This document shows positions 1 through 7,829 of a stretch of 56,057 nucleotides of DNA, piece by piece. Each line of letters opens with the position of its first letter. Within the stretch, counting starts at the first letter, position 1. This DNA is from a bacterium (GTDB lineage: Bacteria; Actinomycetota; Acidimicrobiia; Acidimicrobiales; Bin134). The stretch covers positions 10,575-66,631 of the forward strand of contig JAPPMA010000108.1 of assembly GCA_028819295.1 (NCBI GenBank), read 5' to 3'. Position numbers and translations under genes: made by a program. Under the pieces are notes generated by a model that was not told the origin of the DNA, did not search any database, and saw only the letters and a program-made list of their open reading frames with translations.

Positions 1-72
1 GAGTGGCTGCCGGTGTGGATGTGGCGACAGGAACCTGAGTGGCTGCCGGTGTGGATGTGGCGACAGGAACCT
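1..72. repeat. 36-bp direct tandem repeat, two copies
   Basis: Bases 1-36 and 37-72 are identical; a degenerate third copy begins at 73. The 36-bp period keeps the minus-strand reading frame and encodes VPVATSTPAATQ twice in the lipoprotein linker. The array may extend left of the window. Confidence 0.9.
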
Positions 73-199
73 GTGTGGCTGCGGGCGCGGAGGCCGGCTC
101 AGCTGGTTCGCCTGACCCGCAAGAAGCCGCGATAAGAGCCAGCGCCGCGGCTGCGAACGCCCTGGCTCGCCAGTCGCGGCACAGTGCCCGGTTGCTCAC
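1..199 (-). CDS. 5' end of a lipoprotein, probably ABC solute-binding protein (partial, runs off left edge)
   Basis: Read on the minus strand from a GTG at 199, an open frame continues to base 1. It starts with basic residues, then an Ala/Leu-rich hydrophobic stretch ending in LIAASC, which looks like a lipoprotein signal peptide and lipobox. An Ala/Pro/Thr-rich linker follows, containing two exact 12-residue repeats (VPVATSTPAATQ) encoded by a 36-bp direct repeat at 1-72. This design is typical of actinobacterial ABC solute-binding lipoproteins, and the next fragment upstream is a binding-protein tail, which supports that reading. The purine-rich GGGAGG lies directly against the GTG, closer than a normal ribosome-binding site, so the start is uncertain. 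The mature domain is outside the window. Confidence 0.5.
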   Translation of the reverse strand, partial: MSNRALCRDWRARAFAAAALALIAASCGSGEPAEPASAPAATQVPVATSTPAATQVPVATSTPAAT

Positions 200-230
200 C
201 CTCCCGATGCTACCGGGATGGCGGTCTGAA

Positions 231-480
231 TCACTCTCCAATGCGCCGGTATGGGGCGGTCTGCTCCACGCAGGTGGGGATGTCGGGGTCGTTGGGGCAC
301 GGGAACTGGAACACCAGCTCGGTCACCACATCGGGCGCCCCGAACTTGTCGGGTCCGAAGGTGGCGGGAAGCTGGTGCTGAATGTCCACCAAGCCCATGT
401 TGGCGAAGGCCGTGAAGATGTCCTGGCGGGTGGGGTTGGGACCGGCGTCGTAGAGGGCCCGGGCCACCATGCCTTCCACC
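231..480 (-). pseudogene. C-terminal fragment of a branched-chain amino-acid type ABC solute-binding protein
   Basis: The minus strand encodes about 80 residues ending at a TGA at 231-233. They resemble the C-terminus of a LivK-type periplasmic binding protein: a helix with GMVARALYDAGPNPTR, then TFGPDKFGAPDVV and a tail rich in Pro/Cys. No start or N-terminal domain precedes it. Around 480 the sequence switches abruptly to an ABC ATPase fragment on the opposite strand, so this is a broken piece and not a complete gene. A new lipoprotein start lies 31 bp downstream at 199. Confidence 0.55.
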
Positions 481-1119
481 AAGGAGGACAAAGACGAGAT
501 ATTCCGGCGGGTCGAGCGGGTGTACGACGTGTTCGGGGTGCTGCGGGAGAAGCGCAACCAGACCGCCGGCGACCTCTCCGGGGGCCAGCAGCAGATGCTG
601 GCCTTCGGCATGGGGCTGATGCACGAGCCCGAGGTGCTGCTCATCGACGAGCTGTCGCTGGGCTTGGCCACGGTGGTGGTGCAGAAACTGCTGGAGGTGG
701 TGGAGCAGCTGAAGGCCACCGGGCTGACCATGATCATCGTGGAGCAGTCGCTCAACGTGACCCTCAGCGTGGCCGAACGGGCCGTGTTCATGGAGAAGGG
801 CCGGGGGTTGGCCGCGTTGGGCGGAGGCTTGATCATCAGCGGTTTTGTGCCGTTCAACGGCCAGGTTGAGGCGCTGGGGCGCGACATCTCCCGGCTCCCG
901 TCGTACCGGCGCCACCGAGGAGGCTTGGGACGGGGGTTCCAGCACGCCAAGATCTATCCCGACCTCACCGTTCGGGAGGCTTTGGTGGTGGTGATCGAGC
1001 ACGACATGCCCCTGGTCATGAGCATCAGCGACCGGGTGTACTGCCTGGAAGCAGGATCGGTGATCTCCGAGGGCTCGCCGGACGAGGTGCGGAATGATCC
1101 GCTCGTGATCGCTTCTTAG
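481..1119 (+). pseudogene. Mosaic remnant of LivF- and LivG-type ABC ATPases
   Basis: Three ATPase pieces are joined in one open frame. About 490-805 matches the C-terminal half of a LivF-type ATPase (signature LSGGQQQMLAF, Walker B VLLIDELSLGL, then IIVEQSLNV). About 815-975 matches the N-terminal part of a LivG-type ATPase (GRDISRLPSYRRHR, GRGFQHAKIYPDLTVREAL) but lacks the Walker A motif. From about 985 there is a LivG C-terminus (VIEHDMPLVMSISDRVYCLEAG). The signature and Walker B of LivG are deleted. The frame ends at TAG 1117-1119; the codons after it read LGTD, matching the usual ASYLGTD ending, so the stop looks like a Tyr-to-stop change. No complete nucleotide-binding domain remains. 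Confidence 0.7.
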
Positions 1120-1166
1120 TTGGGCACTGATGTTCGGGCCATTGAGCGGTCGGGGGAGCGGTCTTC

Positions 1167-2198
1167 CTAGATCCTCCGCAGAGCGGGGTCGGCGATGGCG
1201 GGGGGGATGTAGAAGGCGTCGTCGGGGTTGAGGTCGGTGCCGGGGGGCACCAGCTCGTCGATGCGGTCTAGCACGTCGTCGCTGAGGCGCAGGTCGGGGT
1301 CTTCGAGGGCGGCGTCGAGGTGTTCGGGGGTGCGGGGGCCGATGATGGTGGAGGTAACTGCCGGGTGGGCCTGCGTGAAGGCGTAGGCCAGGGTGGACAT
1401 TGAGCAGCCCACCTCGGCGGCTAGGGCGTCTAGCTCTTCTACTAGGTCAAGCTTGTGGGCCACCACCGGGTCTTCTCGGTCCCAGCGCTGAGCGCTGCCG
1501 ATGTTGCGGGTGGCCCGGGAGTTCTCGGGCCAGTCGGCGTTTTTGCGGTACTTGCCGGTGAGCCATCCGCTGTTGAGGGGGCTCCACACGATCACGCCCA
1601 TGTCGTAGGCCGCGCAGGTGGGCAGCACCGCTCGCTCGATTTCCCGGGTGAAGATGGAGTATGGAGCCTGTTCGCAGCGGACCCGCTCCAAGCAGCGGCG
1701 CTCGGCGGCCCACTGGCCCTCCACGATGAGCTCGGCCGGGAAGGTAGAGGTGCCGATCATGCGGATCTTGCCGGCACGCACCAGGTCGGTGAGCGCGGCC
1801 AAGGTGTCGCCGAAGTCGGTGCGGGGGTCGGGGCGGTGCATCTGGTAGAGGTCGATGTAGTCGGTATCGAGCCGGCGCAGACTGTCTTCCACCGCCTGGG
1901 TCACCCAGCGGCGGGAGCCGCCCTGCATGTTGACGTCGTCGCCCATGGGGCCGTAGAACTTGGTGGCCAACACAACGCCGTCGCGCCGCCCCTTGATGGC
2001 CCGTCCGACGATCTCCTCGGAGATGCCCATGCTGTAGCGGTCGGCGGTGTCGATGAAGTTGATCCCAGCGTCGAGGGCCTTGTGGGTCATGGCCGCGCAC
2101 TCAGCTTCATCGTTGTTGCCGATGGGGCCGTACATCATGGCTCCCAGGCACAACGTGCTCACCTGCACTCCGGAGCCTCCCAGGGTGCGATATTCCAT
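1167..2198 (-). CDS. Aldo/keto reductase
   Basis: A full-length 343-residue NAD(P)H-dependent (beta/alpha)8 oxidoreductase that should reduce an aldehyde or ketone in the cytoplasm. The AKR tetrad is visible: Asp50 and Tyr55 in FIDTADRY, Lys80 in LATK, and His121 in YQMHRPDP. The N-terminal MEYRTLGGSG is typical of the YajO/Tas-like bacterial group. ATG 2198 is preceded on the minus strand by AGAGGAAATCC, a good ribosome-binding site. It lies 34 bp downstream of the alpha/beta hydrolase on the same strand, so the two are probably cotranscribed. The substrate cannot be told from sequence. Confidence 0.9.
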   Translation of the reverse strand: MEYRTLGGSGVQVSTLCLGAMMYGPIGNNDEAECAAMTHKALDAGINFIDTADRYSMGISEEIVGRAIKGRRDGVVLATKFYGPMGDDVNMQGGSRRWVTQAVEDSLRRLDTDYIDLYQMHRPDPRTDFGDTLAALTDLVRAGKIRMIGTSTFPAELIVEGQWAAERRCLERVRCEQAPYSIFTREIERAVLPTCAAYDMGVIVWSPLNSGWLTGKYRKNADWPENSRATRNIGSAQRWDREDPVVAHKLDLVEELDALAAEVGCSMSTLAYAFTQAHPAVTSTIIGPRTPEHLDAALEDPDLRLSDDVLDRIDELVPPGTDLNPDDAFYIPPAIADPALRRI

Positions 2199-2232
2199 TG
2201 GATTTCCTCTCAGACGATTCGACGAGCCGGGC

Positions 2233-2931
2233 CTATCGGTCGGCGATCTCGGTGATCACTGCGACCACCGATTGGGGCTGGGCCAGCATAGGGGAGTGGC
2301 TGCCCTCCATGACGATGGAGTTGGCGACCAGCCCCGCGCAGATCTGCTGGAAGTCAGCGGTCAGGGTGCGGTCGTCGGCGCACACGATGTAGGTGGACTC
2401 CACATCCCGCCACGCCGCTCGGGCAAAGCTGAACGGCGCTTGGCCCAGCGGCTGGGGGCGGAGCTGCGACTCGGCCCAAGCGATGTCTTCAGCAGTGCAG
2501 TCGTGGTAGAAGAGGTCGCCTGCCGCTCCCTGCTTCACTGAGCTATAACCGTCTTCGCCGTGCTCAAGAGCGGGAAAGAAGTTCTCGGCGATCACCGCTT
2601 CGGCCACATCGGGCGGGTCGGCCTCATCGCTCTCGTCGCCGGGCAGAATGGCAGCCAGATACACCAGGTGGTCAACCGTGGCCGGGTCCAGCCCTGAGAT
2701 GGACAGGCCTCCCAGCGAGTGGCCCACCGCTATGACGGTGGAGTCGCTGCCCATCCGGGCCCGCATCTCATTCACATCGGCCTGGAAGGCCGCGATGTCT
2801 TCTGCGGTGGTGGGGCGGCAGAGATCAGAGGCGTGGACGGCCATGCCCTCGGCCTCCAAGTGGGCCTGAACCCGCTCCCAGCACCATGGTCCGTGAAATG
2901 CCCCGTGGGCCAAAACAACTCCTGCGGTCAT
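2233..2931 (-). CDS. Alpha/beta hydrolase (EstC/salicylate-esterase-like)
   Basis: A 232-residue alpha/beta hydrolase. The oxyanion-hole segment HGAFHGPWCW is at residues 9-18, the nucleophile Ser72 is in GHSLGG, and a C-terminal GSHSPML supplies the likely catalytic His212. The compact size and the HGAFHGPWCW start resemble plant methylesterase/EstC-like enzymes that hydrolyse small esters. It is first in a two-gene minus-strand unit with the aldo/keto reductase and is divergent from the SnoaL-like gene at 3003, with a 71-bp shared promoter region. Its real substrate is unknown. Confidence 0.9.
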   Translation of the reverse strand: MTAGVVLAHGAFHGPWCWERVQAHLEAEGMAVHASDLCRPTTAEDIAAFQADVNEMRARMGSDSTVIAVGHSLGGLSISGLDPATVDHLVYLAAILPGDESDEADPPDVAEAVIAENFFPALEHGEDGYSSVKQGAAGDLFYHDCTAEDIAWAESQLRPQPLGQAPFSFARAAWRDVESTYIVCADDRTLTADFQQICAGLVANSIVMEGSHSPMLAQPQSVVAVITEIADR

Positions 2932-3002
2932 GGGGCCGCACTTTAGTTTCCCATTGATTCCCTATTCGAAGGTGGACGACCAGGGGCCGCTAAGTTGCCG
3001 CC

Positions 3003-3632
3003 ATGGAGTCCACAGAATCGCTGGAGGAGCGGCTGGAGCGGTTGGAGTCCATCGAGGAGATCCGGGGGTTGGCTGCCCGCTACTGCCTGGCATTGGATAT
3101 GCGGGCCACCGATGCATGGGTCAGCCTGTTCCCCGCCGATGTGCAGGTGGGTCGGGGGCGTTCCGGGCGGGCCGCGCTGGCCGAGTGGTTCCGCGAGACG
3201 ATGAGCAGCCAGTTCACCGGAACGGCCCATGTGACCGGCAACCACATCATCGAGTTCGACGAGCCCGACTCGGCCCGCGGGGTGGTGTACTCCCGCAACG
3301 AGCATGAGACCGGCGACGAGTGGGTGATCATGACCATGATGTACTGGGACGACTACGAGCGCATCGACGGCCGGTGGTATTTCCGGCGGCGCCTGCCCCT
3401 GTACTGGTACGCCACCGATCTGAACGCCCCACCCATCGGAGACAACAAAATGCGCTGGCCTGATGAGGAGCCCTACGAAGGGGCGTGGCACGAATTCTGG
3501 CCCACCTATCAGGAGTTTTGGGAGACCCGCCTGGACGAGCCCGCCGACGTGGCCGAGCCGGCGCCGGTGGGAGAGTTCTTGACCTGGCTGCGCGACGGAG
3601 CAGAGGGGCTGCCCAGCGTGCGGGTGCGCTGA
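3003..3632 (+). CDS. SnoaL-like / NTF2-fold protein
   Basis: 209 residues with the SnoaL_4/NTF2 cone-fold pattern: an N-terminal helix (LEERLERLESIEEIRGLAARYCLALD), a strand with the acidic turn DAWVSLFPADV, the segment HVTGNHIIEFDEPD and the WYFRRR strand near residue 122. Related proteins are small hydrolases, isomerases or dehydratases, or ligand binders, in degradative clusters. The last 60 residues extend beyond the core fold. The gene stands alone on the plus strand and converges on trpC. Its last codons lie in the first copy of a 45-bp repeat (3614-3658). Confidence 0.8.
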   Translation: MESTESLEERLERLESIEEIRGLAARYCLALDMRATDAWVSLFPADVQVGRGRSGRAALAEWFRETMSSQFTGTAHVTGNHIIEFDEPDSARGVVYSRNEHETGDEWVIMTMMYWDDYERIDGRWYFRRRLPLYWYATDLNAPPIGDNKMRWPDEEPYEGAWHEFWPTYQEFWETRLDEPADVAEPAPVGEFLTWLRDGAEGLPSVRVR

Positions 3633-3731
3633 CTTGTCAGGCCAGCAGCTCTTGCAGCGGCTGGGAGCTATGCCGATGCGGAATGGCAGCGTACGGGTGC
3701 GCTGACTTGTCAGGCCAGCAGCTCTTGCAGC
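3614..3731. repeat. 45-bp direct repeat at a convergent gene junction (73-bp period)
   Basis: Bases 3614-3658 and 3687-3731 match with a single difference (G/A). The unit contains the last codons and TGA of the SnoaL-like gene and, on the other strand, the last codons (LQELLA-stop) of the trpC-like gene. The 3633-3709 spacer is thus mostly a copied junction. Confidence 0.9.
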
Positions 3732-4420
3732 CGCTCTACCGGGTTGCCGGAGATAACCAGGGCCTCGCCGATGAGTGCGGCGTCGTAACCGGCGTCTCGC
3801 ACCGCGGCCATGGTGGTGCCGCCGGGAACGGCGATGCCCGACTCGGCTACCTTCACCACATGGTCGGGCAGCAGCGGCGCCAGGCGCTCGGCCCGCCGGT
3901 AGTCCATGGTGAACGCTTGGCTTTTGGGCTTCTCCCGCTGGTTTACTCCGATGACATCAGCCCCGGCCTCAAGGGCTACCTCTAGCTCGCTTTCCGACTT
4001 CACCTCGGTGAGCACGTCCATGCCCAGCGACAAAGCCAGTGCGTGCAACTCGGCCAGTTGCGCACCGGTGAGGTCGGCCACGATGAGCAGCAGCGCATCG
4101 GCGCCCATGTCGTGGGACTCGTGTACGTCGGTAACGGTGGTGATGAAGTCCTTGCGGAGTGCGGGCAGTCCAGAGGCGTGGGCTGCCGCGGCAAGGTCAT
4201 CGCCGCTGCCGCCGAACATGGCTTCATTGGTGAGCACCGACAGGCAGGCTGCCCCACCGTCGCGATAAGCCACCGCCATCTCGGCCGGGTCGAGGCCGGC
4301 GTTCAGATCGCCCCGAGACGGGGATCGCCGTTTGATTTCGGCGATGACGGCGATGTCGTCGCCAGCCAAAAGGGCCTGCTTGAATCGCCCAGCTCGGCTG
4401 GCCCGCTCATCGGATCCCAT
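3710..4420 (-). CDS. trpC: Indole-3-glycerol-phosphate synthase (TrpC-like), short N-terminus
   Basis: A TIM-barrel enzyme expected to convert CdRP to indole-3-glycerol phosphate in tryptophan synthesis. Visible motifs are AEIKRRSPSRG (phosphate/carboxylate binding Lys), CLSVLTNEAMFGGS, LRKDFI with the catalytic Lys, LTEV, VAESGI and ALIGEALV near the C-terminus. From ATG 4420 the protein has 236 residues, shorter than the usual 250-270, with part of the N-terminal capping helix missing. An open frame continues upstream to 4537, but it would overlap the preceding gene and its sequence is Pro/Arg-rich and unlike TrpC. The usual VNNRDL segment reads VNQREK here. It is the last gene of the hicA-to-trpC run. 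Confidence 0.8.
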   Translation of the reverse strand: MGSDERASRAGRFKQALLAGDDIAVIAEIKRRSPSRGDLNAGLDPAEMAVAYRDGGAACLSVLTNEAMFGGSGDDLAAAAHASGLPALRKDFITTVTDVHESHDMGADALLLIVADLTGAQLAELHALALSLGMDVLTEVKSESELEVALEAGADVIGVNQREKPKSQAFTMDYRRAERLAPLLPDHVVKVAESGIAVPGGTTMAAVRDAGYDAALIGEALVISGNPVERLQELLA

Positions 4421-4472
4421 GCGTCGGATGATACGGGGGAGTTCCGTCGCCGGAGAAAGCAGAAATGGGCGG

Positions 4473-5357
4473 CTAGGTGACCGCGGGAATGACTTCGGCG
4501 GCAAAAAGCTCGAGCGTCTTGGGGGAGGCGAAGTCACTGAACTGGAGCACGAACTGCTCGGCGCCCATCTCTCGGTCGGCTTGCAGGCCCTCGGCTACCT
4601 CGTCGGGTGTGCCCGCCACCAGGGCCCAATCGCCGAATCGGCGCTGGGCGGTGGCCACCACTTCGTCGCGGGCCGCCGCCGACGGGGCCAAGCCAATGGC
4701 CCGCTGCACCGACAGGCGGGCGTTGCCGGCCATGGGGATCAATTCGTCGAGCTCGTGCATTCCATACACCGGGCAGTTCCACCAGTCGGCGAAATCCCGC
4801 ACCAACGGCATGGTGAGCTTGCGGCCCGCCCCGCCGATCAAGATCGGGATATGGCCGTTCACCGGGATGGGCTGCTGTTGGGCGTTTTCCATCCTGAAGA
4901 ACCGCCCTTCGTGGTTCACCGGCTCACCGGTGAGCAGGGCCTGCACTACTTCCAAGGTCTCCCGCAGACGAGCAGCCCTAACCGCGGGCGGCTCATCGCC
5001 GAGCCCAAAACGCTCCATCTCGTCGGGCACCGAGCCCCACCCGATGCCCAGGTCGAAGCGCCCCCCGCTGAAATGGTCGAGACTCACCACCATCTTGGCC
5101 AGCAGTGCCGGATGCCGAAACTGCCCGCACAGAACCATGTGGCCGATCCGCACCCGCTCCGTCCACGCCGCCACCGCGGTCGCCATCACGAAGGCGTCGT
5201 ACATCGGGGCCGCGGGCAGCATGGGCGGGTTCAGGTGATCCATCAGATCGATCTTGTGAAACCCACTGGCCTCTGCCGCCCGCACCCGCTCCTCGATGGT
5301 GCCCATGTCCATCCGCATCTGCGGCATGAACACGCTGAACTGCGGCGTGCTGGTCAT
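4473..5357 (-). CDS. LLM-class (luciferase-like) flavin-dependent oxidoreductase
   Basis: 294 residues of the bacterial luciferase-like monooxygenase superfamily, in actinobacteria often F420-dependent. Features: the N-terminal strand FSVFMPQ, IDLMDHL, the VRIGHMVLCGQFRHPALLAKMV region typical of cofactor binding, DHFSGGRFDLGIGWG near residue 95, and PILIGGAGRK. ATG 5357 is chosen because it lies 1 nt from the stop of the upstream enoyl-CoA hydratase, which implies translational coupling; a 26-residue extension to 5435 would sit inside that gene. Substrate unknown. Confidence 0.85.
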   Translation of the reverse strand: MTSTPQFSVFMPQMRMDMGTIEERVRAAEASGFHKIDLMDHLNPPMLPAAPMYDAFVMATAVAAWTERVRIGHMVLCGQFRHPALLAKMVVSLDHFSGGRFDLGIGWGSVPDEMERFGLGDEPPAVRAARLRETLEVVQALLTGEPVNHEGRFFRMENAQQQPIPVNGHIPILIGGAGRKLTMPLVRDFADWWNCPVYGMHELDELIPMAGNARLSVQRAIGLAPSAAARDEVVATAQRRFGDWALVAGTPDEVAEGLQADREMGAEQFVLQFSDFASPKTLELFAAEVIPAVT

Positions 5358-5358
5358 C

Positions 5359-6138
5359 TTAGGATCCCTTGCCCAGGCCGCGGCGCTGCATGTCTTCGGT
5401 GTCGACGGCCCAATTCCGCATAGCCTGTTCTTCAAGTTCTTTGGCTTCGGCGAAGCTCATACCATCGGTGTCGTCGTAGATCTGCATGGTGGCCGGGGTA
5501 GCGGGTGTGGTGGCGGCCACGATCTGGGCAGCCAGATCCCGGGCGTGGCCTAGCAGCTCGTCGTGGGAGACCACGTGGTTGACCAGTCCGATGCGCAGTG
5601 CCTCTTCGGCGTAGACAAAGCGGGCGGTGGCGGTCATCTCCTTGGCCATTCGCTTGCCTACAGCCCGGGGCAATAGCGCGGTCATGCCCCAGGCGGCGAT
5701 CACTCCGATCTTGGCGTGGGTGTCGGCGAATCGGGCTTGATCTGAGGCCACGATGAAGTCGCAGCTCAGGGCGATCTCCAGGCCGCCGGTGACGCAGGTT
5801 CCGTTCACCGCGCAGATCAATGGCTTGGCGGTGTCCCTACAGGACTGAGCCGGGTCCTCGGCCTGGCGCTTGTTCCCGCCGGGAGTTTCCGAGGCCCCGG
5901 CGGAGGCCACCTCCCGCAGGTCCACGCCGCCGGTGAACACCGGGTCGGCCCCGGTCAAGATGATGGCGTCCACTCCGTCGTCGGCATCGCCGGCTCGCAA
6001 TGAGGCGCACAGGTCGTTGCGCATGCGCTTGGTCATGGCGTTACGGGCCTCGGGGCGGTTCAGGGTGATGGTGGCGATGCGGTCGCTGACTTCGACGAGC
6101 AGGCGCTGGTCTTCGGGGGTTATGGCTTTGTCGGCCAT
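5359..6138 (-). CDS. Enoyl-CoA hydratase/isomerase family protein
   Basis: 259 residues with the crotonase fold: ITLNRPEARNAM, an oxyanion-hole segment FTGGVDL near residue 68, VNGTCVTGGLEIALSCDF carrying one conserved Glu, and ARFADTHAKIGV where the second catalytic Glu of true hydratases is not evident. It could therefore be an isomerase, hydrolase or other crotonase. It lies 11 bp downstream of aroC and 1 bp upstream of the LLM oxidoreductase in one minus-strand unit. Confidence 0.85.
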   Translation of the reverse strand: MADKAITPEDQRLLVEVSDRIATITLNRPEARNAMTKRMRNDLCASLRAGDADDGVDAIILTGADPVFTGGVDLREVASAGASETPGGNKRQAEDPAQSCRDTAKPLICAVNGTCVTGGLEIALSCDFIVASDQARFADTHAKIGVIAAWGMTALLPRAVGKRMAKEMTATARFVYAEEALRIGLVNHVVSHDELLGHARDLAAQIVAATTPATPATMQIYDDTDGMSFAEAKELEEQAMRNWAVDTEDMQRRGLGKGS

Positions 6139-6149
6139 GTTTTCGACAG

Positions 6150-7247
6150 TCAGCCTTCGCAGTCGATCACGCCCACCGCCTGCTGGCGCAGCCAGTGGTC
6201 GGCCAGCACCAGCAACACCTGGGCCTCAACCATGGGTACCGCCCGGGGCAGAACGCAGGGGTCGTGGCGGCCCCTGGCCGCCAGCGTGACCGGGTTGTTG
6301 TCGCGGTCCACGGTCTCCTGGGGCGACGCGATGGTGGCGGTGGGCTTGAATCCCACTCGGATCACTATGTCCTCGCCGTTGCTGATGCCGCCCTGCACGC
6401 CGCCGGATCGGTTGGTGGCGGTGCGGGGACGGCCGTCGGAACCGGGGGTGAACGGGTCGTTGTGCTCCCGGCCGGTCATGGTCACCCCGGCGAAGCCCGA
6501 GCCGATCTCGAACCCCTTGGCCGCGGGCAGCGACAGGGCGGCCTTGGCCAAATCGGCATCCAGCTTGTCGAACACCGGTTCGCCCAGGCCGGGGGGCACC
6601 CTTCGGGCCACGCATTCGACAATCCCGCCTAGGGAGTTGCCGTCGCGGCGAGCCGCCTCGATGGCCTCGGTCATGGCCTCTGCATGCTCAGGAGAAGGAC
6701 AGCGGGTGGCGTCGGCCTCCACATCGGCCAGAGTCACCGCCGCGAGGTCGACATCGGCAGTGATGGTGCCCACCTGGCGGACCCAGGCCAATACCTCGAT
6801 GTCAGCCGCGGCCGCCAAGAGCTGGCGGGCGATGGCGCCGGCTGCCACTCGGCCGATGGTCTCCCGGGCGCTGGCCCGGCCCCCTCCCTGCCAGTTGCGA
6901 ATGCCGTACTTGGCCTCGGTGGTGTAGTCGGCGTGGGAGGGGCGGTACATGTCCTTGAAGTCTTCGTAGGCGTTGGGCCGGGCATCGCTGTTGCCCACCA
7001 GCATGGCGATGGGCGATCCCAGCGTCCGGCCCTCGAACAACCCCGAGAGGATCGTCACTTTGTCGGCTTCGTCCCGCAGGGTGGTGAGCCGGCTCTGTCC
7101 AGGGCGCCTCCGGTCCAGATCGTGCTGGACCATCTCCTCGTCCAGCGGAAGCCGGGGCGGGCAGCCGTCCACCACCGCGCCGATGCCGCCGCCGTGGGAC
7201 TCCCCAAACGTCGTGACCCGGAACAACCGCCCCGTCGAACTGCTCAT
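6150..7247 (-). CDS. aroC: Chorismate synthase
   Basis: 365 residues, full length. It converts EPSP to chorismate, the last common step of the shikimate pathway, using reduced FMN. Signatures: the N-terminal [11 protein letters not shown], the Arg-rich [14 protein letters not shown], then [30 protein letters not shown], and a C-terminal DRDNNPV with nearby VGFKPTATI. The ATG overlaps the hicB TGA (ATGA at 7244-7247), so aroC is translationally coupled to the toxin-antitoxin-like pair. It is not next to aroK or aroB, its common partners in actinobacteria. Confidence 0.95.
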   Translation of the reverse strand: MSSSTGRLFRVTTFGESHGGGIGAVVDGCPPRLPLDEEMVQHDLDRRRPGQSRLTTLRDEADKVTILSGLFEGRTLGSPIAMLVGNSDARPNAYEDFKDMYRPSHADYTTEAKYGIRNWQGGGRASARETIGRVAAGAIARQLLAAAADIEVLAWVRQVGTITADVDLAAVTLADVEADATRCPSPEHAEAMTEAIEAARRDGNSLGGIVECVARRVPPGLGEPVFDKLDADLAKAALSLPAAKGFEIGSGFAGVTMTGREHNDPFTPGSDGRPRTATNRSGGVQGGISNGEDIVIRVGFKPTATIASPQETVDRDNNPVTLAARGRHDPCVLPRAVPMVEAQVLLVLADHWLRQQAVGVIDCEG

Positions 7248-7486
7248 AGCGACACGATGGAAGGAAGGTCGATCGACGCAATCGGTGCTTCATCGGCATC
7301 CGGATCGCTCACCACGATCACCTCAGGTGAAGCGCCGCTCTCCGCGGCGGCCTCTGCGATCAACGTGGTCAGCTCTTCAAGGGTGTCAGCTCCCGCGTAG
7401 TAGGAGAAGTCGCCCATCTCGCCTTCCGCGCACCACGCGGGTCCCCTGTCTGGGTTCTCATAGGCCTTTATCCTGGACATATTCAC
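7244..7486 (-). CDS. hicB: HicB-like antitoxin / DUF1902-type small protein
   Basis: An 80-residue acidic protein with a strand-turn-strand start ([30 protein letters not shown]) that fits the partial RNase H fold of HicB antitoxins. It has no visible DNA-binding domain at its C-terminus (short form). It starts 14 bp after the HicA-like gene and overlaps aroC by 4 bp. Expected role: to bind and neutralise HicA. The family call rests mainly on size, fold pattern and neighbour. Confidence 0.65.
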   Translation of the reverse strand: MNMSRIKAYENPDRGPAWCAEGEMGDFSYYAGADTLEELTTLIAEAAAESGASPEVIVVSDPDADEAPIASIDLPSIVSL

Positions 7487-7500
7487 CCTTCTGTCGAAGC

Positions 7501-7701
7501 TCAGAGTAGCGCGTCGATTTCAGAGTCAGACAGACCCGCGTCCTCGACGAGCAACTGCCGTAGAAGCCTCGGTGACAATTCTCGCCCCTTGTGCATCGGC
7601 AAACAGATTGATTTTCTACCCTCTGCTCGCAGCCAAACGTGAGATCCCTTTCCCAGTCCTGGAACTTCCCGGTATCCGATCTTGTGCAACAGGCGCAGCA
7701 C
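7501..7701 (-). CDS. hicA: HicA-like mRNA interferase toxin
   Basis: 66 residues from a GTG at 7701: helix LRLLHKIGYREV, then GKGSHVWLRAEGRKSICLPMHKG with the conserved Gly-Ser-His of the HicA double-stranded RNA-binding fold, and a C-terminal helix RLLRQLLVEDAGLSDSEIDALL. HicA toxins cleave mRNA in translation-blocking fashion. The frame continues upstream without a stop for at least a dozen codons (ALKVTK), so the true N-terminus may be slightly longer with a non-ATG start. First gene of the minus-strand run; the AT-rich stretch 7745-7795 is its likely promoter. Confidence 0.7.
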   Translation of the reverse strand: MLRLLHKIGYREVPGLGKGSHVWLRAEGRKSICLPMHKGRELSPRLLRQLLVEDAGLSDSEIDALL

Positions 7702-7744
7702 TTTCGTGACCTTGAGGGCGGGAAATCTTGAAACAGGTCTAGGG

Positions 7745-7795
7745 ATCAGGCTAGAATATATCGATAGTGGCTGAAAAGCTAACTATTTCCCTGAT
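7745..7795. promoter_or_regulatory. AT-rich divergent promoter between hicA and the SDR gene
   Basis: This stretch is clearly AT-richer than its surroundings. It contains a TAGAAT box (7752-7757) facing the plus-strand SDR and the palindrome TATCGATA at 7759-7766, a possible operator for the HicAB pair. A GTG at 7767, ten bases after TAGAAT, could serve a leaderless version of the SDR. Assigned by composition and position only. Confidence 0.35.
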
Positions 7796-7829
7796 GGTCG
7801 CGAGCCACACGCCTCTGTGCCAGCATTGG

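Noticed and set aside
39-1002. Long open frames on both strands (39-869 plus; 196-1002 and 231-950 minus)
   Set aside because: They are mosaics of GC-rich shadow frames; only the parts matching a binding-protein tail and ABC ATPase pieces have protein-like sequence.
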